Shown here in pieces: positions 7,876 to 17,091 of a stretch of DNA of 64,000 nucleotides. Within the stretch, counting starts at the first letter, position 1. Every line of letters begins with the position of its first letter. Both the position numbers and the translations under genes were made by a program. The stretch comes from Glycomyces fuscus. Its GTDB lineage: Bacteria > Actinomycetota > Actinomycetes > Streptosporangiales > Streptosporangiaceae. The notes under the pieces are model-generated. The model had not been told where the DNA came from and made no database searches. It saw only the letters and a list, made by a program, of their open reading frames with translations. The stretch lies in the NCBI GenBank assembly GCA_002529455.1, contig NYMS01000006.1, forward strand, positions 534,432-598,431, written 5' to 3'.

Positions 7876-9903
7876 ATGTTCTCAGCACCCGCCCGGACCG
7901 GACGCCGCTTCCGGCCCGAGGTCCAGGGCCTGCGCGCCGTCGCCGTCCTCCTGGTCCTCGTCTACCACCTCAATCCCGCCCTGCTGCCGGGCGGCTACGT
8001 CGGCGTCGACGTGTTCTTCGTGATCTCCGGCTTCCTCATCACGTCACTGCTGTACCGCGAGGCCACCGAGCACGGCAAGGTGTCGATCGGCGGCTTCTAC
8101 GTGCGCCGCGTCCGGCGCCTCCTGCCCGCCGCGACGACGGTGCTCCTGGTCACCGGCGCGGCCGCGTTCTTCCTCCTGCCCGTCACCCGCCTGGTCGACA
8201 CCGCCTGGCAGCTGGTGGCCTCGGCCGCCTACGTGGAGAACCTCTACCTGGCCCGGCAGGCGGTGGACTACCTGGCCTCGGACGACCCGCCCAGCCCCGT
8301 CCAGCACTTCTGGTCGCTGTCGGTGGAGGAGCAGTTCTACCTGGTGTGGCCGCTCCTGTTCGTGGTGTGGGCCCTGGCCCGGCGCCGCTGGCGGGCCACC
8401 GCCCGCACCCTCACCGTCCTGCTGGGTTCGGTGCTGGTGCTGTCCCTGGCCTGCTCGGTGCTGCTGACCTCGCAGGAGGCGGCCTCGGCGTACTTCCTGC
8501 CGACGACCCGCGCCTGGGAGCTGGCCGTGGGCGGCCTTCTCGCGGTCGGGCTGGCGCACGGCAGCCTGCCCGAGCGCTGGCGCGCGCCCCTGGGCTGGCT
8601 CGGCCTCATCGCCGTCGCGGGTTCCGCGGCGGCCTACGACGACGGCACGCCCTTCCCCGGCTGGGCGGCGATCCTGCCGGTCCTGGGCAGCGCAGCGGTG
8701 ATCGCCGCCGAGGACTCCCCCGCGAGGCTGTCGGCGTCCCGGCTGCTGAGCACCGCGCCCGCCCGGTGGATCGGCGACGTGTCGTACTCGCTCTACCTGT
8801 GGCACTGGCCGCTGATCGTCTTCGCGCTGGCGCTGCTCGGACAGGAGAGCCTCGGCGCGCCGGAGGTCCTGGCGGTCGCGGCCGTGTCCGTGCTGTTGGC
8901 GTGGGCGACCAAGGTGTGGGTGGAGGACCCGGTGCGCGACCGGGGCCTGGTCCGCCGCGGCCGCTCGGCCCTGGCCGTGGCCACGGCGGGCGTGGTGACG
9001 GTGGCCGCGGTGAGCGGTGCGGTGTACGTGCGGGTCGACCGGGAGCAGTCGGTGACGTTCGACCCCTCGGTGCACGTGGGTCCCGCCGCGCTCGGCCGGA
9101 CCGCCGACACGGGGCCGCTCTACCCCTCCCCCGTCAACGCGGAGGACGACGTGCCCGCGCTGTACGACGACGACTGCCAGGCCTCGCACTCCGACACCGA
9201 CCCCTCCGACCCGTGCGTGTACGGCCCCGAGGACGCCACCCAGGACGTGGCGGTGCTCGGGGACTCGCACAGCGCCCAGTGGGTCACGGCGCTGGAGGGG
9301 ATGGCCCAGGAGCGCGGTTGGCGACTGCACCTCTACACCAAGTCCTCGTGCGCCTTCACCGACACGGTGGTCAGAGGGCCCGACGGCGGCCCGTACACGG
9401 CGTGCGGCGAGTGGAACCGCGCGGTGGTCGACGAGTTGGAGGAGCTGCGGCCGGACCTGGTGTTCACCAGCTCCTCCACCGCCAGCGACCCCGCCGAGGA
9501 GACCACCCCGGAGGAGGACCTGGCCGTGATGGCCGAGGGCATGGGCCTGCTGTGGGAGGAGGTGGCCCGGGTCAGCGGCGAGGTCGTCGCGCTGCGCGAC
9601 ACCCCGCGCGCCCGCCGGGACGTGGTGGAGTGCGTGGCGGCCAACCTCGAGGACCCGTCGCCGTGCGAGCGGCCGGCGCAGGAGGCGCTCCAGGACGCCG
9701 ACCCGCAGGAGGTCGCCGCCCGGGAGTCCGGGGGCGAGGTCCACTGGATCGACCTCACCGACCGGTTCTGCGTCGACGGCGGATGCCCGGCGGTGATCGG
9801 CAACGTGATGGTCTACCGCGACTCCGGGCACATCACCAGCACCTACATCGACCTGCTCACCGATGACCTCGCCGCGCGGATGGACGAGGCGCTGGAGTCC
9901 TGA
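7876..9903 (+). CDS. Acyltransferase-3 / SGNH two-domain O-acyltransferase (OatA-like)
   Basis: A 675-residue membrane enzyme. Residues about 10-380 are the acyltransferase-3 domain with about ten membrane helices. Family marks are FRPEVQGLRAVAVLLVLVYH with the conserved His, GGYVGVDVFFVISGFLIT, and WSLSVEEQFYLVWPLL. The C-terminal extracellular part (about 440-675) is an SGNH domain: the nucleophile Ser lies in LGDSHSAQW and the closing Asp/His block in YRDSGHITSTYID. Such proteins move acyl groups across the membrane and transfer them to peptidoglycan, exopolysaccharide or a secreted glycan. Start chosen at 7876 because homology starts at residue 10. A perfect terminator follows. The acceptor cannot be told. 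Confidence 0.92.
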   Translation: MFSAPARTGRRFRPEVQGLRAVAVLLVLVYHLNPALLPGGYVGVDVFFVISGFLITSLLYREATEHGKVSIGGFYVRRVRRLLPAATTVLLVTGAAAFFLLPVTRLVDTAWQLVASAAYVENLYLARQAVDYLASDDPPSPVQHFWSLSVEEQFYLVWPLLFVVWALARRRWRATARTLTVLLGSVLVLSLACSVLLTSQEAASAYFLPTTRAWELAVGGLLAVGLAHGSLPERWRAPLGWLGLIAVAGSAAAYDDGTPFPGWAAILPVLGSAAVIAAEDSPARLSASRLLSTAPARWIGDVSYSLYLWHWPLIVFALALLGQESLGAPEVLAVAAVSVLLAWATKVWVEDPVRDRGLVRRGRSALAVATAGVVTVAAVSGAVYVRVDREQSVTFDPSVHVGPAALGRTADTGPLYPSPVNAEDDVPALYDDDCQASHSDTDPSDPCVYGPEDATQDVAVLGDSHSAQWVTALEGMAQERGWRLHLYTKSSCAFTDTVVRGPDGGPYTACGEWNRAVVDELEELRPDLVFTSSSTASDPAEETTPEEDLAVMAEGMGLLWEEVARVSGEVVALRDTPRARRDVVECVAANLEDPSPCERPAQEALQDADPQEVAARESGGEVHWIDLTDRFCVDGGCPAVIGNVMVYRDSGHITSTYIDLLTDDLAARMDEALES

Positions 9904-9918
9904 GGCAGAGGGGCCGGA

Positions 9919-9956
9919 CCGCCCTCCGGGCACGGGATCCCGTGCCCGGAGGGCGG
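9919..9956 (+). terminator. 38-bp perfect palindrome after the acyltransferase gene
   Basis: The two 19-base halves at 9919-9937 and 9938-9956 are exact complements, starting 16 bp after the stop codon. A very stable hairpin with no U-tract is typical of actinomycete termination. Confidence 0.8.
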
Positions 9957-10023
9957 GGGTTAGGCTCGGCGTATCCGGGCTTCCCCCTCCCCGGGCCCGG
10001 CCCCTCCCCCCTCTGGAGCGCCT

Positions 10024-11058
10024 GTGCACATCCCCCGCCACCCGTTCGCCCCGTCCGTTCCCGTCCTGCTCTCGGGCGTCCTCCTCCTCTCGTCGGCGGG
10101 GTGCGCCGACGACGCGCCCGACGCCGCGGCGCCCGCGGCGTCCACGGCGCCCGTGGCGGAGCCGGACGGATCCCCCTCCGCGGCCGGCGGGACCGGCGCC
10201 GGGGAGGCGCCGTCGGGCTTCGCCCCGCCGGAGGAGCCCTACGCGGCCGTGGACGCCGAACTGAGCGAGCGCCTGCACCTGCCGGTGTACGACTACCGAC
10301 TCGACGAGTACGAGGCGTACGTCGTCGCCAGGGCGGCGGACACGCTGACCGTGGAGTGCCTGGTGGACCTCGGCTACGAGGCCTCGGTCAACGCCGAGCT
10401 GGAGATGGGCACCCTGACCATGCGGGCCTTCGGCCCCCACCACGAGTACCGCCGCTACGGGAACATGCGCTTGGACGTGGCCGAGGAGTACGGTTACGGC
10501 CTCCCCGACGAGGTCGCCCCCGACCCCTACCGCCTCGGGGGCGGGGAGGACCTGCGCGCGGAGGCCCGGGGGGCGGTCACGGCCGGCGGTGAGGACTTCG
10601 CGTCCCCCTCGGGCGAACCGGTGCCCGAGGGAGGGTGCCTGGGGTGGGCGCGTCGGCAGATCGACCCTGACAGCGCCCTGCCCTACGAGGTCGGCGAGGA
10701 CGGCGGGGCCCTCGACGTTCCGGAGTCCCATGTCCTCGTGGAGGAGCTCCTGGGCGAGTCCTACTCCGCCGCCATGGGGGACCCCGCCGTCGTCGGGGCC
10801 GCCGCGGCCTGGGACACGTGTATGTCCGGTGTCGTGGAGGGGTTCCACGGAACACCGGGCTCCGGTGAGGGCGCGGACGCCGACACCGCGCTCCCCGCGC
10901 TGGAGTGCCGTGACTCCTCCGGTTACACGGACGCCTTCGTCGCCGCCGAGCGCGCCCTCCTGGAGGACCTGATCACCGAGCACGAGGAGGCCCTCACCGC
11001 GCGCCGCGATCGGCTCCGGGAGAACCTGGAGACCGCGCTGGACGTCCTCGGCTGGTAG
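10024..11058 (+). CDS. Secreted lipoprotein, unknown function
   Basis: A 344-residue protein with a type II signal peptide: a hydrophobic core then SSAGC as the lipobox, so it should be lipid-anchored outside the membrane. After an Ala/Pro/Ser-rich spacer the body is acidic, with several isolated cysteines (VECLVDLGYE, GGCLGWARRQI, AWDTCMSGVV, ALECRDSSGYTD) that could form disulfides, and it ends in a charged helix. GTG at 10024 is the start that gives an intact signal peptide. I recall similar uncharacterised lipoproteins in actinomycetes but cannot name a family. It stands alone after the acyltransferase terminator. Confidence 0.8.
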   Translation: MHIPRHPFAPSVPVLLSGVLLLSSAGCADDAPDAAAPAASTAPVAEPDGSPSAAGGTGAGEAPSGFAPPEEPYAAVDAELSERLHLPVYDYRLDEYEAYVVARAADTLTVECLVDLGYEASVNAELEMGTLTMRAFGPHHEYRRYGNMRLDVAEEYGYGLPDEVAPDPYRLGGGEDLRAEARGAVTAGGEDFASPSGEPVPEGGCLGWARRQIDPDSALPYEVGEDGGALDVPESHVLVEELLGESYSAAMGDPAVVGAAAAWDTCMSGVVEGFHGTPGSGEGADADTALPALECRDSSGYTDAFVAAERALLEDLITEHEEALTARRDRLRENLETALDVLGW

Positions 11059-11535
11059 CGGCCACACCCCCGACCGGAGAAATTGAAAAGGCACGACTCG
11101 ACACGGAACGTCCCGAAATAAATCCTTTTCATAGACATTAACGGCCTTTGCGACACATTCAGGGAAAAGACCGCCTTCCCCGTCTGATGTCGTGATCTAC
11201 ACCTCCGAGGGTGGTTCTCCGGGGAAAAGAAGCAGCGTCGGACACGCGCGAACCAAAAGGCCCGTGTTCTCCCCGTCAACGCCCGCCTGAGGGGTATGCT
11301 CGTGACCCGAAACGGCCGCGCCGGAAAGCACGGGAAAAACCCCGGCCGTGAAAGGTGGAGCCGATGCAGGAACACGAAGCGACCGGGACCGGCGGGACGG
11401 GAGCGACCACCGCCTCCGGTTCCGGGGGAGCCCTCGTGAACTGACCGGCACCGCCTCCCGAGTCCGCCACCCACCCCCCGCACCCCCTCGCCGGACCGTA
11501 CGACCACGACCACACGAGGGGAGCGGGATCGCACG
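11059..11535. other. 477-bp region upstream of the GTPase cluster
   Basis: The first half (about 11080-11260) is notably richer in A and T than its surroundings, with AAATTGAAAAGG and GAAATAAATCC words. This fits a promoter region for the five-gene cluster that follows. No protein-like reading frame or clear operator palindrome is seen. Confidence 0.5.
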
Positions 11536-14500
11536 ATGCCCTGGGACGCACAGGAACGCACACGCTACGAGGACGAGGTGCTGGTGGCCGCGCGCGCCCA
11601 CGGGCTGCCGGCGGACCTGTTCGCGCGCTACGGTGTCGGGCCCCGCCTGGAACGGCGGCTGTGCACCGACCCGGCCGCGTTCACCGAGCACGTCAACGAG
11701 GTGTGCGCCTACTGGCGCGCGCTCCAGAGCCGCCGCCGCTCCCTGAAGGAGGTGCTCGCCGACCTGGTCGCCGAGCACGAGCGGCTGGAGGGCGAGGGCG
11801 CGCTCACGTACGCCCACTTCCAGGAGGTCCGCGCCGAGACGGCCCGGAGGGCCCTGGCCGCGTGGACCGGGATCGCGGAGGGCCTGACCACCACCCTCCT
11901 GGACCGCGACACCCTCCGGTCGATGATCGCGCCGGTGGGCGTGGCCGAGACCGAGGCCGAGCGCGTGCTGCTCGACCACGGCGTGCGCGTCGTGGAGCGG
12001 TTGCCCGAGCTGGCCGACGACCCGCCCGTGCACACCCTGAACACCCTGCGCGAGCACCTGCGCGCCCGGGGCGTGCCCTTCTCCCCCATGGAGGTCTTCG
12101 GCGAGCAGCGCCTGGCCGAGGGGTTCACCGTGCTGGACGGCTTCCGGCTCCACGACGGCACCGTCCTGGACAAGGCCGCCCTGGACGAGGCGGTCCAGCG
12201 CGTGCGGCTGGAACCGGAGACGGAGGGCAGGACGGCGGCCGAGAACGTGCTGGAGATCCTGCGCGCCGAGGGCGACCAGGCCGACGCCCTCGTGCTGTGG
12301 GAGATCGTCGGCGACCTGCGCGAGCGCCCGGAGTCCCTGACCGAGGCCGGACTGGTCCGGCACTGGATCCGCCGCGGGCTGGCCGAGGAGGAGGCGCTGC
12401 TGCTGGCCGCGGCCGTGCGGCGGCCGGCCCCCGACGCCGACGCGTCCGCCCGGGCGGAACGCGACGTGTGCGACCTGCTCGTGGACGACCGGCTGCGCCA
12501 GGCGCAGGAGGCCGACGAGGACCTGCCCGAGGACCACGACCTGCACGAGCGCCTGCGCGCGCGGATGCACCAGGTGGAGGAACTGACCGCGCGGGCGGAA
12601 CGGGCGCTGCGCGCGGGCGACCGCGAGGAGGCCGCCCGGGCCCTGGCCGCGGCGGCGGACGCGGCCGCCGACGACGAGGCGCTCACCGCCCGGCTGGACG
12701 AGGTGGAGCCGCTGCCGCCGCGCGGCGTGGAGGCCCGGGTCGACGGCCGGAACGTGGTGGTGTCCTGGCAGCCCTGCCCCGGTCCGTCCGGGTCGGTCAC
12801 CTACCGGGTGACGCGGCGCACCGGGCGGGACGGAAGCGCCCGCGAGACGCTGGTGGGCGAGCTGCCGGGGCACGAGATCACCGACACCAGCGCCCCCGTG
12901 GGCGCGGAGGCGCGCTACGCGGTGGTGGCGGTACGCGGCGGCGGGCGCGGGGTGTCGGAGGAGGCGTCGACCGCGCCGGTGATGATCGCGCCGGAGGTCT
13001 CCTCGCTCCGGGTGCGCGCCGGGGAGCGGTCGGTGTCCGGCTCCTGGCAGGCCCCGGCGGAGGCGGTGCGCGTGGAGGTGCTGCGCGGTGTGGGGGCGCC
13101 GCCGCGCGGCGCGGGCGACGGCGTGCGCGTGGAGACCGACGGGTCGGGGTTCTGCGACACCGACGTCGAGATGGACGTGGAGTACCACTACCGGGTCCGC
13201 GCGGTCTACGTGACCTCGAACGGGCACGCCCGGGGGTCGGCGGGGCTCGTCCGCCGGGCCAGCCCGGGCCCGTGCCCGTCCGCGGTGCGGGACCTGTCCG
13301 TGGTGCCGGACGGCGGTGCGGACTTCCGGGCCTCGTGGACGCGGCCGTCCCGGGGGAAGGTCGTGCTGCGGGTCGGGGAGGAGCCGCCCGAGTGGCCGCT
13401 CGGCACGGTGGTCGGCCCCGACGACCTGGAGTCCTACGGCCGTGAGGTGGCCCAGACCCCGCTGGCCGACGACGAGGGGTCCCCCGAGGACCGGGGGGCC
13501 GGCAGAAGGAGCGGAACGGGTTCTCGGCCGGGCGCGGGCCGGGCCTCGGGGCCGCCCCCGGTGTCCGCGGCCGGACACGCGGACCCCTCGCGCGCGGGGG
13601 CGCCCGGCGAGGAGAGGGAGGGCGTGCGTGTGCTCGGGCCCGGGGAGAGGACCACCGGCCAGGTCCGTGGCGGCGCCAGCGGCGGGGCGCACGGCCCGCA
13701 CGCGCCGCGCACCGGTGCCGTGGTGCCCGGGGAGGCCGGCGCCCGTCCCCGCGAGGACGCGTTCCACGACACGGGCCGTGCGCGCACCGCGCCCTCCGAA
13801 CAGGGCGGGCACGGGGAGGTCGAGGGCATCCGCGTCCTCGGTCCGGGTGAGAGGAGCCCCGCCGAGATCCGGGACGCCGCCCCCGGCGCGGACGTCCGGG
13901 GCACGGCCTTCGCTGACGAGGAGGAGGGGGAGGGGGTCCGGATCCTGGCCCCCGGGGAGGGGCCTTCGGGTCGGACCCGCACCGGCCCCGGCCCGGACGC
14001 CCGCGCCCCGCACACGGCCTGTGCCGGATCCGCGGAGCCCGGGGGCGCCGAAGGGGACCGTGCTCCCGACCCCGCTGAGGGGTCCGGGAGCCGTACCCGC
14101 AGCGTGGGGAAGCACGCCAGGCTCTCCCCCGCCGCGGAGTCCCCGGCACCGGCGGCCGACGGGGAGGAGGGTGTCCTCGGCGCTCCCGCGCGGACCGGGG
14201 CGGAGGCCCCCGACGAGCGGAACCGGGCCGTGGACGCCCGCGCGGTGCCCCCGGCCGACGGCGCCGACCTGCCGCGCGTGGTCCTGCCGTCCCCGCCCGC
14301 GGGAGGGGAGGGCGAGGGCGCCCGCGTTCTCAGCTCCGTCGGTCAGACCGGGGCCGGGGTCGCGGACGGTGAGGTCCGCACGGCCAACCCGCCGACGCGC
14401 CGTACCGCCGGGGGCGACGGGCCGGGCGGCGGACCTGTGGTGCCCGCGCAGGGCGTCGCCCTCCACGACCGCGCCGAGGACTCCGCCGCCACGGGCCTGC

Positions 14501-15780
14501 TCACGGACACGGCGGCCCGCGGCACCGGGCACGGCGGTGCGACCGCGCACTCCGGGCCCGGGGGGACGGGAGGCCCGGGAGCGCCCGGCGGCACACCCGA
14601 CGACCGTGTGGCGGGAGGCGGCGGAACACCCGGCGGCACGCGGGCGGAGCACGGAAGACCCGAGCCCACCGAGGCGGCGGGGGACCGTGTGGCGGCAGCG
14701 GCCACCGGAGACCCCGGAGACCCCAGAGGCCCCGGAACAGCAACGATCACCGGAGCAGCGTCCGGGAACCCCGAGGCGGTGGCGACCAGCCGGGCGCCCG
14801 GGAACCCCAAGGCGGCAGTGACCAGGGCCCCCGGAACAACAGCGTCCACCCGAGCGCCCGGAGCGGCAGCGACCGGAGCACCGCCTTGGCACCGTGAAAC
14901 GGCCGCGACCACCGGAGCGGCGTCCGGGAGTCCCGGGGCGGCGGGGGCCGGAGCGCCCGGGGCAGCGCCCTGGAACCGCGGGGCGGCCGCCCCGGCGGTG
15001 CCCGGGAACCGCATGACCGCGGCCGAGGAACAGGGCGCGCACCAGGCACGGACCCCCCAGGAGGAGCGGGAGCGGGTGGCGTTCACGCTGGAGTCGGGCA
15101 CCAGCCACGTCCTGGCGGTGACGGTGGCCGGCGACCAGGCGGTCGTGGGCGTCTCCGTGCGGGTGACCGCGGCCCCGCCCGTGGAGGGGCTGCGCGCGGA
15201 GCGGTTCGACACCTCGGTCCGGCTGGGGTGGACCTGGCCCGAGGACGCCTGCGCGGCGATCATCTCCTGGCGGCCCGAGGAGCGCGGCACGGAGACCTGG
15301 ACCGGTGGCGAACTGCGCTGCACCCGCCGCCAGTACGCGTCCGACGGGGGCTTCGAGACGCTGATGGGCCCCGAGTCGGTGCGGGTGGACGTGCGCGCCG
15401 TCGTCCCCTTCGAGGGCGGGGAGGCGGTGAGCTCCGCCGCGAGCGTCACCGTGCCCGGCCGGGCGGTGCTCGACTACCGCGTGGAGCCGGCGGGCCTGCT
15501 GCGCCGGGACCGGGTGGTGCACCTGGTCGCGGAGGAGGACTGCACCATGCCCGAGGTGGTCGTGGTGTACGCCGACGGCCCGGTCCAGCCGCACTCCGCC
15601 GAGCAGGGGACGGTGCTGGCGGTCCTGCCCGCCCAGTACCTGTCGGCGGGCGAGTGGGTCTCGGTGCGCGTGCGTCCTCCGCGGGGCACGGGACAGGGCT
15701 GGCTGATGTGCTTCCCGGCGGACGACGACGGGCGGGGGGTGCGGCTGCGCCAGCCCCCGGTGAAGGAGTTGAGGTGCTGA
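11536..15780 (+). CDS. Giant Fn3-like scaffold protein of the GTPase cluster
   Basis: A 1414-residue protein with no signal peptide or membrane helix, so probably cytoplasmic. Residues 1-395 are helical and charged, with coiled-coil-like stretches (ARAERALRAGDREEAARALA). Residues about 395-650 hold two or three fibronectin-III-like beta domains (VVSWQPCPGPSGSVTYRVTRR and YHYRVRAVYV style strands). Residues about 650-1165 are disordered and contain four spaced copies of an EG(V/I/A)R(V/I)LxPGE-type motif at about 696, 763, 799 and 926, then APG/TGAASG low complexity. Residues about 1170-1414 form another Fn3-like pair. It heads the cluster and overlaps the GTPase gene by 7 bases, so the products are probably made together. 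Adaptor or scaffold role is inference. Confidence 0.75.
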   Translation: MPWDAQERTRYEDEVLVAARAHGLPADLFARYGVGPRLERRLCTDPAAFTEHVNEVCAYWRALQSRRRSLKEVLADLVAEHERLEGEGALTYAHFQEVRAETARRALAAWTGIAEGLTTTLLDRDTLRSMIAPVGVAETEAERVLLDHGVRVVERLPELADDPPVHTLNTLREHLRARGVPFSPMEVFGEQRLAEGFTVLDGFRLHDGTVLDKAALDEAVQRVRLEPETEGRTAAENVLEILRAEGDQADALVLWEIVGDLRERPESLTEAGLVRHWIRRGLAEEEALLLAAAVRRPAPDADASARAERDVCDLLVDDRLRQAQEADEDLPEDHDLHERLRARMHQVEELTARAERALRAGDREEAARALAAAADAAADDEALTARLDEVEPLPPRGVEARVDGRNVVVSWQPCPGPSGSVTYRVTRRTGRDGSARETLVGELPGHEITDTSAPVGAEARYAVVAVRGGGRGVSEEASTAPVMIAPEVSSLRVRAGERSVSGSWQAPAEAVRVEVLRGVGAPPRGAGDGVRVETDGSGFCDTDVEMDVEYHYRVRAVYVTSNGHARGSAGLVRRASPGPCPSAVRDLSVVPDGGADFRASWTRPSRGKVVLRVGEEPPEWPLGTVVGPDDLESYGREVAQTPLADDEGSPEDRGAGRRSGTGSRPGAGRASGPPPVSAAGHADPSRAGAPGEEREGVRVLGPGERTTGQVRGGASGGAHGPHAPRTGAVVPGEAGARPREDAFHDTGRARTAPSEQGGHGEVEGIRVLGPGERSPAEIRDAAPGADVRGTAFADEEEGEGVRILAPGEGPSGRTRTGPGPDARAPHTACAGSAEPGGAEGDRAPDPAEGSGSRTRSVGKHARLSPAAESPAPAADGEEGVLGAPARTGAEAPDERNRAVDARAVPPADGADLPRVVLPSPPAGGEGEGARVLSSVGQTGAGVADGEVRTANPPTRRTAGGDGPGGGPVVPAQGVALHDRAEDSAATGLLTDTAARGTGHGGATAHSGPGGTGGPGAPGGTPDDRVAGGGGTPGGTRAEHGRPEPTEAAGDRVAAAATGDPGDPRGPGTATITGAASGNPEAVATSRAPGNPKAAVTRAPGTTASTRAPGAAATGAPPWHRETAATTGAASGSPGAAGAGAPGAAPWNRGAAAPAVPGNRMTAAEEQGAHQARTPQEERERVAFTLESGTSHVLAVTVAGDQAVVGVSVRVTAAPPVEGLRAERFDTSVRLGWTWPEDACAAIISWRPEERGTETWTGGELRCTRRQYASDGGFETLMGPESVRVDVRAVVPFEGGEAVSSAASVTVPGRAVLDYRVEPAGLLRRDRVVHLVAEEDCTMPEVVVVYADGPVQPHSAEQGTVLAVLPAQYLSAGEWVSVRVRPPRGTGQGWLMCFPADDDGRGVRLRQPPVKELRC

Positions 15781-16994
15781 GGAACCTGGACGCCGTGCGC
15801 TCGCTGATCCCCGTGGACGGCCGCCTCCTGGTGTGCCCCTACTGCTACTCGCGGTTCGCCGAGCGCCGCATCCGCTTCCGGTGCACCGGGCGGCCGGGGC
15901 CGGACGGGCGGGTGTGCGCGCCGGTGGAGGACGCCGCGATCCGCGCCCAGCTGGGGCGGCGCGAACGGCTGCCTCCGGTCTTCGAGGCCGACGGGCGCAG
16001 TGCCCGGGCGGTGTGCCCGGAGTGCGCGTCGACCACCGGCAGGCAGGTGTGCGCCACCTGCCACGCCCAGCTCCCCGTGAACTTCGGGCGGATCCGCAGC
16101 CGGATGATCGCCCTGGTCGGGGCGCGCGACGCCGGCAAGACGGTGTTCATGACGGTGCTCATCCACGAGCTGATGAACCGCGTGGGCGCCCGCTTCAACG
16201 CGTCGGTGGGCGGTTCGGACGACCAGACCCGGCACCGGTTCCACGCCGACTACGAGACCCCGCTGTACGAGGAGGCGCGGCTGCTCGGCGCCACCCGGCG
16301 CACCGGGGTCACCCGCGAACCGCTGGTGTTCCGGTTCACCACCCAGCGCAGGGGGCTGGGCGGCAGGCGACCGCAGCACACGCTGCTGTCGTTCTTCGAC
16401 ACCGCCGGGGAGGACCTGACCTCCGGGGCGAGCGTGGAGGCGAACCTGCGCTACCTCAACAGCGCCGACGGGATCATCCTCCTGCTGGACCCGCTCCGGA
16501 TGGAGGGCACCCGGCAGCTGGTCCCGGCCGGTAGGCGCCCACCCGCGCCGGACAGGACGGAGAGCCGGCCCCTGGACATGCTGGGACGCGTCACCGACCT
16601 GCTGATGAGCCGCCCCGGAGCCGCCAACAGGCTGATCCAGGTGCCCATGGCGGTGTGCCTGACCAAGATCGACGCGCTGCACGGGGAACTGGACGAGGGG
16701 TCGCCGCTGCACCGGCCGCAGCCCAACGCCCCGTTCTTCGACGAGTCCGACAGCCAGGACGTGCACGCCCAGATCCAGCAGCTGCTGCACCGGTGGGACG
16801 GCGGCGGCGTGGACGGCCACGTGAGCAACCACTACCGCAACGCCCGCTACTTCGGGGTGTCGGCCCTGGGCGGCGTCCCCGACGAGGGCAACCGGGTGCG
16901 CGGCGGGGTCCGCCCCTACCGGGTCGCCGACCCGTTCCTGTGGATGCTCAGCGAGTTCGGGGTCATCCCCTCGCGCGAGGCGTCCTGGTCCTGA
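15774..16994 (+). CDS. Zinc-ribbon TRAFAC-class GTPase (double-GTPase-like)
   Basis: A 406-residue soluble protein. The N-terminus has zinc-ribbon cysteines C21/C24 and a second pair set C81/C84 and C93/C96. The GTPase core has the P-loop GARDAGKT (116-123), the G3-like FFDTAGED, and the G4-like LTKID. This arrangement matches what I know as DO-GTPase/TRAFAC proteins that travel with GAP1. The start is GTG at 15774, with GGAG upstream and a 7-base overlap with the preceding stop; the frame extends further upstream but only inside the other gene. A hairpin separates it from the GAP1-like gene. Likely a nucleotide-driven switch. Confidence 0.85.
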   Translation: MLRNLDAVRSLIPVDGRLLVCPYCYSRFAERRIRFRCTGRPGPDGRVCAPVEDAAIRAQLGRRERLPPVFEADGRSARAVCPECASTTGRQVCATCHAQLPVNFGRIRSRMIALVGARDAGKTVFMTVLIHELMNRVGARFNASVGGSDDQTRHRFHADYETPLYEEARLLGATRRTGVTREPLVFRFTTQRRGLGGRRPQHTLLSFFDTAGEDLTSGASVEANLRYLNSADGIILLLDPLRMEGTRQLVPAGRRPPAPDRTESRPLDMLGRVTDLLMSRPGAANRLIQVPMAVCLTKIDALHGELDEGSPLHRPQPNAPFFDESDSQDVHAQIQQLLHRWDGGGVDGHVSNHYRNARYFGVSALGGVPDEGNRVRGGVRPYRVADPFLWMLSEFGVIPSREASWS

Positions 16995-16995
16995 C

Positions 16996-17023
16996 CCCGG
17001 CCCGGCGGGTCCGCCGGGCCGGG
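16996..17023 (+). terminator. Intercistronic hairpin inside the GTPase cluster
   Basis: GGCCCGGCGG at 16999-17008 pairs with CCGCCGGGCC at 17011-17020, and three more outer C-G pairs are possible. It starts right after the GTPase stop in a 97-bp gap. It could end part of the transcription or set the relative level of the downstream three genes. Confidence 0.5.
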
Positions 17024-17091
17024 TCGCCGGACCCTCCACACCACCACCCAGAACAGACCCCCCGCGACGACCAGACCGAAGGGGCGCGCCG

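Noticed and set aside
8044..11094. 1016-codon minus-strand open frame across the acyltransferase and lipoprotein genes
   Set aside because: Covers two real genes and a terminator on the other strand; no motifs.
11197..15594. 1465-codon open frame on the minus strand opposite the scaffold gene
   Set aside because: It is the mirror of a high-GC gene; its sequence is low-complexity and has no start context or domain, while the plus strand shows Fn3-like domains and coupling to the GTPase gene.
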